The notes under the pieces were generated by a model, which had not been told where the DNA came from, ran no database searches, and was given only the letters and a program-made list of their open reading frames with translations. The translations under genes were made by a program, and so were the position numbers. From Hirudinaria manillensis (Eukaryota; Annelida; Clitellata; Hirudinida; Hirudinidae), in contig CM067535.1 of NCBI GenBank assembly GCA_034509925.1, forward strand, positions 8,484,701 to 8,548,700: a DNA stretch of 64,000 nucleotides, given 5' to 3'. This document shows, one piece after another, positions 12,408 to 35,233 of this stretch; the stretch's first letter is position 1; every line of letters begins with the position of its first letter.

Positions 12408-14338
12408 ATGGCTGATGATCTCGGAGATGACTGGTGGGAAAAAAGTTCGAAGAACAAATTGAATGGAAAAGATAAAAGAAAGCGGAAGAGGGAAGAAGGT
12501 AAGATCTCTAACCCAATCTCTAATATTTTCGTTCTAGTAACGCGATGCGAAAACTTGCTTTGCGTCTAACTTCAAGAGAGTACCAATCACTGGAGATAAT
12601 TTTTGCTTATCACGACTAATAAATACACAGTCTCTAAACTCATGTACATTTTCCTTCACGAAACATGCTTGATGCGCAGACACCGAAGATAAAGACAACG
12701 TTGAACTGAAACCTAAGCCAGCAAAGAAGAAAATGAAGGAGGTACCCAATGAAGGAGAATTCTCAGCAGACGAAGCTGAACATAAAGCCAACGAATCAAC
12801 ATCTAAAAAGCATAGGAAGAAGGCATGATACCCATTACTTTAATTTATCTTAATTAAAAGATGAAACATTTGAATTTAAAGGATCCATTTTTGGCTACAT
12901 GCCATTATTCATGTTGCATACATATTATAGTCAAACTTTCATAACTTAAATTTTTGTCATATTACAAGCCTGAACGTAACATACAGCCAAGAAAATGCTA
13001 AAATAATAATGTATGTTAATTAAAGATTGGTTAATCAATGTCTAATGTTTGCACATGAATATTAAACAGAAGACCAAATCTTTTGAGGGCAAGGTCATAT
13101 CAACCTCTGAAGCCATGATCGAAGTTGTTGACAATTATTTCTCAGAAACACTCTCTGCTGTGGAAAAGAGTTTGGTTAAATTAGAAGGTTGGTTGTGTTA
13201 AAGCAAACAGAATTAATTAATATTAAATCTTATAAATATTGGGAAATCAATTAACTAATATAGTATAGTATTAATTAATACTATATATTAATTAATAATT
13301 AATGGTGAAGTGCTTTGTTCCTAATCAACAGATGAGCATTTCTCAGTCTCCAATGATGGGTCACACACCATCGTCTCATTCATGAAAACGCTTTTCCCTA
13401 AGTGGAAAAAGGCACTCAAAACCAACTCCGGGGAGCCTCGAAAGCCGATCGTCCTCGTCGTCTGCTCCTCTGCACTGAGATGTGTGGAAATCATCAAGTA
13501 AGACTCATTTATAACTTGCACGTCACTTATTTTTGTTTTGAGACTTTGCACCGTATTCATTTTTATATAATTTAAAATATCATTTTATTCTTTATTTTTT
13601 ATTTTCTTTTCAATCATCTCTACAGACAGATGGCAGACTTAAAGGGTGACAAATGCACGATAGCCAAGCTATTTGCCAAGCACATGAAGGTTTGTTTGCA
13701 ACAAGACAATTCTAAATTCTAAAATACTCCGGCAAGGACGCACATTGTCACATACATTGGTGACTGGCAGGGGAAGGTAGTGGTACCCTCAAGCACATGA
13801 GTAATAACATGCATCATCACTTCACTGAAAGACAATGCATCTTCCACAGCCATTCTAATTTACTGGTTCAACTTACAATTACAACTTACCCCAAGTTTTT
13901 CAAATTACTTACATTTATTTCAGATTTTTAATAAATTATACCGTAATAGATATTTAAATTACTTTTTATATTTTTTAATGCAGCTTAATGAAACGCAAGC
14001 ATTCCTGAAGTCCAAGGTCATCCACATTGCCGTCGGTACTCCCAGCAGACTGCACTCACTCATAATGTCGGGTAAGCACGTCACATTCATGACTCATTAA
14101 TTTAATAATCCACAGTTTTTAATTTAATATACAATTAATACTCGAAAACTTCCGTCGACCGTCAGGTGACTTGCTGCTCGACTGCGTCCAGCACGTCATA
14201 TTCGACGTCAGCTACAAGGACGTCAAGAAGTGCACCATCTTCGACATCAAAATCGTCAAGTCGGATCTCATGAACCTCATGAAGGACTGTTTGATCCCCA
14301 GTGTCAAGAAGCATTCGACCAAGCTCGCTTTGTTTTAA
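12408..14338 (+). CDS. CMSS1: CMSS1 homologue (Cms1 ribosomal small subunit protein)
   Basis: Seven exons: 12408-12498, 12680-12822, 13070-13187, 13332-13497, 13626-13689, 13984-14071, 14166-14338. They total 843 bases, or 280 residues, close to the human length of about 279. The start MADDLGDDWWE is a family hallmark. A lysine-rich, low-complexity N-terminal third leads into a single RecA-like lobe. That lobe has IVLVVCSSALRCVEIIK, AKLFAKHMKLNE and IAVGTPSRLHSLI; the last corresponds to the TPGR motif of DEAD-box helicases. The end, KHSTKLALF, matches the family's KLGLF-type end. It is thought to act in the nucleolus in small-subunit ribosome biogenesis. The second intron needs a GC donor at 12823 (KKHRKK joins KTKSFEGK); the alternative GT at 12744 would drop the basic tract. 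It is head-to-head with HEXD and converges on the ZDHHC gene. Confidence 0.92.
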
Positions 14339-14356
14339 TTTGGCCATTTCTTTTTA

Positions 14357-14362
14357 AATAAA
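14357..14362 (+). terminator. CMSS1 poly(A) signal
   Basis: AATAAA lies 19 bases after the CMSS1 stop codon. That is close, but consistent with a short 3' UTR. Confidence 0.55.
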
Positions 14363-14872
14363 AATTTACATGAAAACACCAAAAAGGAAAATTTTCAAAA
14401 CATTCGGGATTCGATAAAAACGTACATGTACCGCGGGCCCCGTTTACGTACGGAGGGCCCGACGTGTACTACTGAAGCATGGGATTTCTTCTTTTTTTAA
14501 AAAATAGATCTACGTTCACGCTATCTGTTATTGAACAAACGACAGATAAAACACAAAATGACTTCAAAAATAGACACAATTCAAATACCGATCAGCTCTC
14601 TCTCTGAGACTGTCCTTGGAAATCTCGCTTCAGGGATGCGAATATCGTATCATCACAGTTTGCAAAACGTTCGGTTGCTCGTAACTCTAGCGGTAGTACT
14701 TAGATCTGTCGGCGAGGAACGAGCGAACTTTTGGCTCCGCCCTTCCCGAGAGGGCGGCCAATCGGGCTCGTAGTGGCGATTGAAATAAAAGCACGAGAAT
14801 ATAAAATACTTAGGAACACTGGAACACATGCAAGCGTGTTAGGTGGCAGCCATTAAAGCGATCTATCGCCAG
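14363..14872. other. convergent intergenic spacer
   Basis: Spacer between the 3' ends of CMSS1 and the ZDHHC gene. It contains an 80-codon plus-strand open frame at 14531-14773 with no family resemblance and no splice context. No gene is supported here. Confidence 0.5.
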
Positions 14873-14878
14873 TTTATT
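14873..14878 (-). terminator. ZDHHC gene poly(A) signal
   Basis: TTTATT on the plus strand reads AATAAA on the minus strand, 75 bases past the stop codon of the ZDHHC gene. Confidence 0.55.
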
Positions 14879-14952
14879 TTATTAAAGGGGGTGGAGACTC
14901 GTCGGGATAGCTCGTTCGGCCGTGTACTCGTTTCATTGCGTGCGTGTGACGA

Positions 14953-22164
<7,212 letters not shown>

Positions 22165-22625
22165 TGGGCGAGTTTACAACGAGAATTGATGGCTTTCTCT
22201 TGAAGTTTCAGGTTGCAGAGAAGCACTCCGAATACACAAACGATGATCGAGGATTATTCCCAGTTTGATCAACAAAACAAAATTACTAATCATTAATAAA
22301 CAACTCAAAGTAGTAACTACTACTAGTTAAGCGGCTAGGCGATCGAGACGGCCTGCCGTGAGAACCGCAGTGCATATTGTTTACAGCATAGAAAATTTGC
22401 ATCGGTGGATTTTTATTACAAATTATTATTTACATATACTCGTTCAAACAGATCTTCCCCAACAATGCCGCAAACAAATCTTTAATTTAGTCAAATACAT
22501 GATTAATTTGCTAAATGATTTGTATATGATCGAGTCGACGAAGTGTTAAGAGTTGACTTCTTGACTTCTATGATAATCAACCTTGTCAGTAGCACCTTAG
22601 TTGTAAACACGTCGGGAGAAGCGAA
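22165..22625. other. spacer between RPGR 3' end and ZDHHC 5' end
   Basis: 461 bases between two genes on the minus strand. It should hold the RPGR 3' UTR and the ZDHHC promoter and 5' UTR. No coding or repeat signal was recognised. Confidence 0.5.
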
Positions 22626-25600
22626 TCACAAAATTGAGCAGAACCTCGACTGAAAATAAAAACAATTTCTTCAAAAATATAATAATTTGATTTTCCAAGT
22701 CGCAGAAGAATGTCATGTCACCTTTTTCTCAGGTTTCTGTATTTCTTGTGGTTTTTCTGTACTGATGTCCAAAGCGTTGCTGGCAGAGGAATTTTTCCTC
22801 GAATTGTTTTTATGCTTTTTGCTATTTTTTCTTTTCTTAGTGTTCCTAGATTGTTTCTCACTTTCAACTTTTTCAGCATCTTTCGTTTCTTCTATCGGTT
22901 TGTCGTCTGCTTCTGGTTGAGATCTCGGTTTAGTTTTCGCCTTTCTCGAATTTCCTTAAATTTAATAAGATAAATTTAAATGGAGTGATGTAATAGCAAC
23001 TTAAATAGTTAATGAAACTGACGCTTCTTGATCTTCCTTTTATTGTGTTCGTTATCAATTGTGTCCACATAAATAGGCTTCTCAGTTTGATTCTGCAAAT
23101 TAGATTAAATTTCAAAATATCTATTAAACAATCAAATTAAATCAAGCTATTTCATTCGATTACATTATCTGGGTTCGGTTGGCATTCATCTTTTAGCTGA
23201 TCGTCACGAACATTTGTCAGGATATCTTTGTGATGGCTGACGTTGGTAGGTTGTTCTGAGTAGTCGCAGATGTCTGAATTCTTTGGTTCTATTTTAATGG
23301 TTGATATCTGATTTTCCTGTTTCTCGTCACAATTCGAGAGAGAATCCTCAGTCGTTGAAGGGAGAATATCTAAATTTGCCTTCAAGTGGCTCTGGAGGAT
23401 GGCGTGGCTGTCTTGTTTCTTAAACAATCAGCTAAATTTACAGAATGCAGCATAAAAATTACACGCATTTAAATATTCAACGAAAATTTTTAATGAATAG
23501 ATTAAAATAAGTCGTTTGGCGCTATTTGCCTGACGACTCTTGGATTCCCTGTTTACCTTGCTTCTCCTGCGCGATCTGGCGAGTGAATCGGTACTAAACT
23601 CGTGCTGTTCCTCGTTTTCGACAGCATTTGTTTCTATCGGGTCGACATTTTTATGAAGAACAATTTCTTCATTATTTCCCTCGCCTGTCAGTTTGGATTT
23701 TGGTTTTGCTAGGACGATCGTGTGGCAACCACCGCATGCTACCTGGAATAAGATTCGATGAATCTAAGCAGAACCTAAAACTTTGTTGACTTAGTAAACC
23801 AAATTAGTTTAAAAGTAACACAATGAACGAAAAGTATCATTAAAATTGACGACGCATATTTTTTTTATAGAATTTATAAATATTTATTCCCTTACTTTCA
23901 GGACGTCAACATTTTGGAAGATTTTTGGCGACGAGAATATGAAATAGTTCGAAAGATTATCAAAGCACAACTTTCCGTGTCTGCCATCTCCGCAGATAAG
24001 TAACTTGTTGTCGTCTGCGTGGATTTATTTCCGGTTAAATAGAAAACAAAAAAATAAAAACGTCTGGATTACCTGTGACGATTGCCGTATGCGATTCTCC
24101 GCAGCTGACCTGAACTATTTTGTGCTCCAATGAAATCGCTTGCGGCCTGTCACATGACATGACCATCGTACCTTGACCTAATTGTCCTTGAAATCCATCG
24201 CCGAAGGAGAATACTTTACCGCTTTCTGGGAAAAGTCAAATCAACTCGGAAATACACGGTAAAATAATATGTAATAATTATGTAATAAGTTCCTGGCCTT
24301 ACTCAGTATGCTAAATGCTTTAACGGTGACTATATAAGTTGAATAATATTAGTCACCAATGATTTAATGCCAGTTGCTGTTGGCAATCTAGCTGATGGGG
24401 CACGCACCAGAGACATAAATGAGGGGTGGCAACCACCTAAATATACTAGTGATGCCCCTGGTATTATTCCTTCTTACCAGTGATGAGGAAAGTATGCGAG
24501 TGACCTGCAGATAAATTGGCGACTCTTTCGTCAAGAGATGGTATCCAAGTTGGATCGATATATTCATCGATACATGTTCCAATTCCGAGTTTCCCGCCTT
24601 CGGTTTCACCGTAACAGACGACTTTACCACTTTCTACAAAAGTTAATATTAATCGTTAATAATTTTGTTTAGATACAACCAGATTAATGATGCAAAATCG
24701 TTCAATATGTTTCAATATGGTACGCAGAACTCATCCCTAATGGAGTAGCTAGCCCTTAGGAAATAATTGGAACAATCCATTATCGAAAGTATTGTAACAT
24801 AGTCATACGTATGTAGCAAGACATGTCCACCCTCCCCCAATTTTAGCATTCAATCATCTACCTGATAAGAGGGCCGTATGATAATAGCCACACGATATTG
24901 ACTTGATCTTTTCATCGAGCTGGAGTGATGCGGGCATTTTGGAGTCTAGCTGGAGGTAGCCACACGAACCCCATACCAGCACAACACCGGATGCTGAATG
25001 ATGAATTAAATGAATTTATTGTAAATATTAATCTAAAACATTATTTTATCGAATTAAAATCAATTACAGTTTAAACAGTTTTTCTTGAAGAAAGAATTCA
25101 CAGACAGCCTTCACATTTAACAAGAAGTAAACAATTAGACCTCGTACCGGTAAGGGCGGCAGAATGGTCCGCACCAGCAGACAACATTCTGATTTCTTCC
25201 TCCGCATTAGATACCTTTATCTCAACTGGATCGATGATTTTGGTGCAGGTAGAATCGTATGGATCTGTCTGTCCGTCGATGTTGCAACCGAATCCAAACG
25301 TCAAGCCATTGGCTGGTTGATTAGAATTTAATGTTGTGTAGATCGGATAAGTTAGCATAATTGCTTCATTAATTTATATTAATTTTTGTAAAATAAAAAT
25401 ATGATAAAGGTTAACTCGTGTGATTTGTTTAAAATTGATTTTTGAAGAATTTAAAACAAACTCGTCAGGACGAGAGTGTGAGATTTTCCGCAAGCGACTA
25501 ATAAGACAGGATTTTCATTAAACTCTGAAAAAAAAACAATATAATAAAAAGATAATCGTCATCTTCTTATTTCTTAGGACAATGTGTTGAAATAAATTTT

Positions 25601-26068
25601 AAGTTTAATATCACTTGACATTAATTCAATTGATTACCATCCCCATTTTATTTTGATGTAACTCACTCTTGACTTTTGTGGGTTTGTCGACTGCTTCAGT
25701 TCTGCCAAGACCCAACTGACCCCAAGAATTTTCCCCAAAAGTATACAACTTACCGTTTTCTAAAAAAAAAAATATTATTCTTTCATTTGACCATAACTTG
25801 TTTACAAGGTAAGTTGTCAAGGTGATTAACTCGCCAGATATCAAAGCGGTGTGTTCATCGCCGCATGCCACGTCTTCCACTCTTTCATCTTTCAACCAAA
25901 ATTTTCCGGGCTTGTTGCCGTTAAATTTGCATTTTCCAAAAGTAAAGACTGCACCTTGTTCTACAAAAGTATTTTTCGTAAATGAGCTCCATTCATTCGA
26001 CTAATTAGAGCAAAAATACGGTTGTTACGATCACCTGGCACGTCGCTATGCACGTCGTTAACGGCCAT
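22626..26068 (-). CDS. RPGR: RPGR homologue (retinitis pigmentosa GTPase regulator)
   Basis: Fourteen exons in transcript order: 26035-26068, 25835-25960, 25667-25759, 25462-25524, 25148-25312, 24862-24993, 24478-24633, 24073-24225, 23896-24014, 23557-23742, 23164-23418, 23023-23092, 22722-22954, 22626-22649. They total 1809 bases, or 602 residues. The N-terminal two thirds is an RCC1-type seven-bladed propeller. QGAVFTFGKCKF, GKFWLKDERV, CGDEHTAL, GENSWGQLGLGR, CGESHTAIV, GDGRHGKL and VACGGCHTIVLA follow human RPGR step for step. An acidic, lysine-rich tail follows. The last exon adds SRFCSIL, a CaaX box like that of the human exon 1-19 isoform. RPGR works at the ciliary transition zone with RPGRIP1, PDE6D and small GTPases. 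The second intron (75 bases) appears to use a GC donor. It is head-to-head with UNG. Confidence 0.93.
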
Positions 26069-26383
26069 TTTAGAAATGTAATGAGAATTGATCGGGTCTA
26101 TTAACCTTTCATTTTAGAGATTTTCTTGGCGGTCCAAAAAATATTTGCTGCAAAATTATTTCAAGAGCTCCAGGCTTATTACGTGACACTCAAATATTAA
26201 ATGCTTATATTCAAGTATATTTTTATTTATTCAGAAATGAAAATTTTATAAATACGATATATGGCAAAATTAAATACTACAAGGTCAATCATTGAGTAAA
26301 CAAATTGTAACTAACTTTTGTAATGGCGCGTTTATTGCTTTTATTATATTATATGTTAATTTTAGTTGCTGGGGCGGTCGGCG
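26069..26383. promoter_or_regulatory. candidate bidirectional promoter, RPGR/UNG
   Basis: 315 bases separate the divergent start codons of RPGR (minus) and UNG (plus). The UNG side is slightly GC-richer just before its ATG (GCTGGGGCGGTCGGCG). No TATA box is obvious. The call is from layout only. Confidence 0.55.
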
Positions 26384-28007
26384 ATGGCTTCGCAAAAAAG
26401 AAAGGCGGAGCAAGATAAATCGAATCTTATTCAGGTTATTACTTATTTCACAATGAATTCTAAGGGATAATAATCGATTAGCACTTGTCTTGGACTGTAA
26501 CAGATTTTATTCTAGAGTACTCTTCCCTTCAAGAGAGCTAAGTTAGATGAAGAGAAAGAAAAGCCTGATCATTCCGGCGACAGAAATATCGTTGAAAACA
26601 TTTCAGACAGAAAAACTGAAGGATTGGATTGTAAAACTCCAATTAAAAGCGAGAAACTAGATATTTCAGACGTTATTTCATCTCCTTCTGTTGAAGAAAA
26701 GAGAATTACAGCCAAAATGAAGCTGATGTCCAAGAAGACTTTTGGAGTGGTGGATCAAATTGGTTCTTCATGGTTTAAGGCACTAGAATCAGAATTTTCA
26801 AAGCCTTATTTTGAAGGGGTTAGTTGGAACATTTGTTCAAGATTTGCATAAAATAATTCTGATGCACATTTTTAATTGTCCTTTAAAACAAGTTTTGCTA
26901 AAGTTTGATTAAATTATTAGGGCATTATTAATTGGTTAGCAAGCCATTGAGATTAGCTATTAATTCGTCTATTGCTTGTGCTTCTTCAAGGTCTGTTCGG
27001 AACTGCATCTGTTATTATGTGGAACTGAATTTCAGCTTACCATTGATCGTGAATTGATAGCTCAAATCATTTAACAACTACGGCAACCTACCGTGCTTTT
27101 AATGCTTTCGATAAACCTTAAACGTTCTTTCTTGCAAAGTTGTGCAAGTTTTTGGATGCCGAGAGGAGGAGTCACACCATCTACCCACCTGCCGACCAAG
27201 TCTTCACTTGGACTCAGACGACTCCCATAGATAAGGTGATAATTAAACGATGCTTAATTATTATCTTTGACCCGGTTTAGTTAATCAATCGCATGATTAC
27301 TCATCATGCTCTTAACAGTTTGATTTCTGTTGAAGAGTACTTTGTTCATAACAAATTTATTTACAAATTAATTTACAAAATTAAATGTTCAATTTGCTAT
27401 TTATTCTTTCAGTTGCTTTGATACCTTAATAAACTCATAAACTCAAAAAAAAAAAATTTTTTTTATAAATATATGACAGAAATTCCAACTCAAATATGTG
27501 AAAGCATTTGGTACTTGACATAACTTTACAGTTAATTACTATATAGATGAACTTTTGGAAATTTGAGAAATTGATAAACGACTTGATGAATTAATTGGAT
27601 TGGCACATGCATTTGGAAAATCATTTTCAACTTCCAGATCCGTGCAATCATCGTTGGACAGGATCCGTACCACGGCCCCAACCAGGCTCACGGTTTGATT
27701 CCATGAAATTATTTAGTCTGCTCTTCTGAAATCTTAACTCACTCACTCTCACTCACTCATTAATCCACTCACTACAATTAAGACATTAATACTAGTAAAC
27801 AAAGACTTAATGGCAGTTTGGAGTGGTTTAATAAAAGCTGAACATTTGTTTATTTGATGAGAGCACATGTTTTGAACCGATGTTGACATCATGTGTCATC
27901 TTTTCCTCTTGCTTTTCCAGGCTTGTGCTTCTCAGTGCCTAAGGGTGTTGCCATACCTCCAAGGTACATCATAGGAAGTGTTATGTTTACTTAACATGAT
28001 GATGATG

Positions 28008-28051
<44 letters not shown>

Positions 28052-28371
28052 GATTAGTAATAATAATAACAGTTATTATTATTCCATTATTAGGTATTAT
28101 TATACCATTACCAAAAATGTTTTATGATTCCAGTCTTGAGAACATGTATAAAGAGCTTGGCTCAACCATCGACGGGTTCAAGCATCCGGGTCACGGCAAT
28201 CTGATTGGCTGGGCAGAACAAGGTCGGGTTGCTTTCATTAGCCAAGATTTTATAATACATAGAAGTCCTATCGTTACATCAGCTTAGATAATGTGCTGTG
28301 AGCTTTTTTTTATGACATATTTTTGTTTACATTATTTGCAATTCTGCTTCTATTTGTTGTTATATTTATTG

Positions 28372-28430
<59 letters not shown>

Positions 28431-29053
28431 TTCTTGCATTGTATCAATAATCGACTTCATATGTCATTGGTCATATTAATATTAAGTAACAATTTGGTCA
28501 CCAGGGGTCCTGCTATTAAATAGTGTCCTGACAGTTAGGCAACATGCTGCCAACTCCCACAAGGACAAAGGATGGGAGAGCTTCACAGATGCAGTGATGT
28601 CCTGGTTCAACCACAACACCAAAGGAACTGTTTTCCTTCTCTGGGGCTCCTATGCTCAGAAGAAGGGACAGAAAATTGACAAGGTTTACTTTTGTTTTTC
28701 TATTTATTTGGTTGTGAACTATGCTGTCAATGAATGTCGATGTGATAGAGTAGCGATAGGATAAATGCCAATCAGGATAGATTTTTGGCTGAAATTCCAA
28801 AGATTCCTTATCATGAGAGCAACCAAATTACAAACATCCACTCTGAAATTTAAGACATCCTTTGATAAAATAAGTCTATAAAAACGTTTAAAAAATTTTT
28901 ATTATGCAGAAGAAGCACCACGTCCTCCAGGGTGTCCACCCGTCCCCTCTTTCTGCTCACCGCGGGTTCTTTGGATGCAACCACTTCAAACTTTGCAACG
29001 AGCTGCTTAAAAAAGAAGGAAAAAAAGAAATCAATTGGAACTACCTGCCGTGA
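26384..29053 (+). CDS. UNG: uracil-DNA glycosylase, family 1
   Basis: Eight exons: 26384-26434, 26516-26818, 27140-27235, 27638-27692, 27921-27963, 28134-28222, 28505-28683, 28910-29053. They total 960 bases, or 319 residues, near the human nuclear form (313). The catalytic domain follows a lysine/serine-rich N-terminal region. GQDPYHGP carries the water-activating Asp (about residue 159). [19 protein letters not shown] and [12 protein letters not shown] follow. [14 protein letters not shown] carries the catalytic His (about residue 282) and the DNA-intercalating loop. UNG removes uracil from DNA and starts base-excision repair. The charged N-terminus with KRKAEQDK and FKRAKLDE suggests a nuclear form; a QSTLPF stretch at the first exon junction only weakly resembles the PCNA-binding motif. 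AATAAA lies at 29232. Confidence 0.97.
28373..28428. repeat. (ATT)n microsatellite in UNG intron
   Basis: A perfect ATT run in the intron between the sixth and seventh UNG exons. A second, shorter ATT run is in the preceding intron near 28006-28050. Confidence 0.95.
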
Positions 29054-29769
29054 ATTCCTCGCGAAAGATTTTGCTCGAGTCGTTGTTTCGATCGGATGTG
29101 AAGAGAAGTTGTTTTCTAAACAAATCAAGTCCCTTCCCTGATGGTCTTTGAACTTTTGGTAGACTGTTGCCTTTTTGTTATTGTTTTTATCATGACTTGC
29201 ATTTATTTCTTTCCTGCCGATATAAGCGAGAAATAAACGTTGAATGAGTCTTGGCAACATCGTCTATTGATTGCGATAAAAGTGCTTGCGCTGACGGCGA
29301 TAAAGAGCGCGTGGTTATAATCGTTTGGAGAATCTATAAACTTGTTCCGTCGCTTGGAGCAGATCAACAACCATCTCGATTGAATGATTAGCTGATAATC
29401 AGCCGGAAATGCAGGTCCGGTTATTGTGATAGTTGGTCTGGCGATAAGCGCTAGATAACGATGGGATTTTTAAGCGAGGGCGGATCGGAGCTATCCCGGA
29501 GTACTGCAGCTGTTAATGATTCTCGAATAATATCCGAAGGATGTGCTCAGCGTCGGGGAGCATTGTGCTCTGTTAAGAGCAACCTGATGCTCTAACATTG
29601 AGAAACTTGCTTGGATGCCTCTGGAGTTGTGCGGTTTTTTTTTCTGAACCTTCTTTGCTCAAGCTATGGATTTTATACAAGCTCTGATAGCTAAAACAGA
29701 GTTATCGTTTTAAAATAATACTTTTGGATTTTGCCGAATTTTGAAACTCGTCTGTAAAGGATCGTCATT
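29054..29769. other. spacer between UNG and the F-box gene
   Basis: The UNG 3' UTR runs to a poly(A) signal AATAAA at 29232-29237. The remaining roughly 530 bases should hold the promoter and 5' UTR of the F-box gene, which lies on the same strand. The part around 29270-29560 is less AT-rich than its surroundings and could be the promoter. No coding signal was recognised. Confidence 0.5.
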
Positions 29770-34251
<4,482 letters not shown>

Positions 34252-35233
34252 TTGATCGCCTTGATTGATCAATCACTTAATCGATTTTCTACCAATCATT
34301 CGGTTGATTGATTCCTCCTTCGCTTTTCCTCAATCATTTCACTTGGCTTTCCAATATTTTTCTTTCTTTTTTTTTGTAGAATATTTTTCTAATTCTTGTA
34401 AATTAGGCAAACGGGTGCTTTCGAAACACGGTTCCAGCGCTTGTAACGGAAAGTCGAGGCTCCGATCTAGTCGGACAATCATTACAGTAATTAATATTCT
34501 TATACTAATTATATTTATAACTCATCTAGTCAGCAAGGTGGAAGCATCATTTATTTCTTATAAATTATTAAGTGCTATGGAGACAGACTTTTCAATACCT
34601 TTTCAACTGGCGTGTTATCGTATCCACCCTCCGTAATTTATAAACAAAGTCGTTCGATTCCATTTCTTCATTCATCACAAAAACATGGCTTTGTTTTTGT
34701 GGATTTTTTATTCCATCCAAGAATTTGGAAGAAATGCAAAATTGGAGGATTTATTTAAGGAGGCAAATTTAAATGAATGATCACAGGAAAGAGCCTCTAA
34801 TTGACCAAAAAGGAATTAACAAGAATGAGTTTGGCACCAGTAAAGTTCATAATTAATACTCTGGCCATACCAACAATTTTCACATCATAGTCACACTCAC
34901 ACGCACACATTGCTCTCGAGATTAGGTCGACAGCTAAGAAGAATAAAACGAGAATTCTGGAAGAACAAATTCAACGTGCTTTCAATTCAGCATCATGTCA
35001 TCATTGTTACTCAGGGCATTACTCCCAATTTTAAAAGAGTTTCATGATTGATGGCATTCCTTAACAACCAACAAATAAAACAACTCTTATATGATATTGA
35101 AGAGGGCATGGACGAAGGAGACAGTCGGGACCAATGCCAAGCACGACTGAGAATATGTTGGCAAAAAAAGATGAGTAGGAGACATGATGGAAACAAGCTA
35201 AAACTCAGCTGTGCTGTTTATGATGGAACCAGC
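34252..35233. other. convergent spacer between F-box gene and DEPDC7
   Basis: About 980 bases between two stop codons that face each other. It contains a CA-rich bit near 34890-34907 and AT-rich unique sequence, presumably both 3' UTRs. A 123-codon plus-strand open frame at 34265-34636 begins just after the F-box stop and has no family resemblance. No gene is supported. Confidence 0.5.

Noticed and set aside
12744-12822. GT donor at 12744 as the end of CMSS1 exon 2
   Set aside because: It is in phase, but it removes the basic KKHRKK tract conserved in CMSS1; the GC donor fits length and homology better. Kept as an alternative.
26420-26540. PCNA-binding (PIP) motif at the UNG exon 1/2 junction
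   Set aside because: QSTLPFKR has Gln and Leu in place but lacks the two aromatic residues at the required positions.
34265-34636. 123-codon plus-strand ORF after the F-box gene
   Set aside because: It starts in the 3' UTR, is rich in Phe, Ile and Ser as AT-rich noncoding sequence often is, and has no splice or family support.
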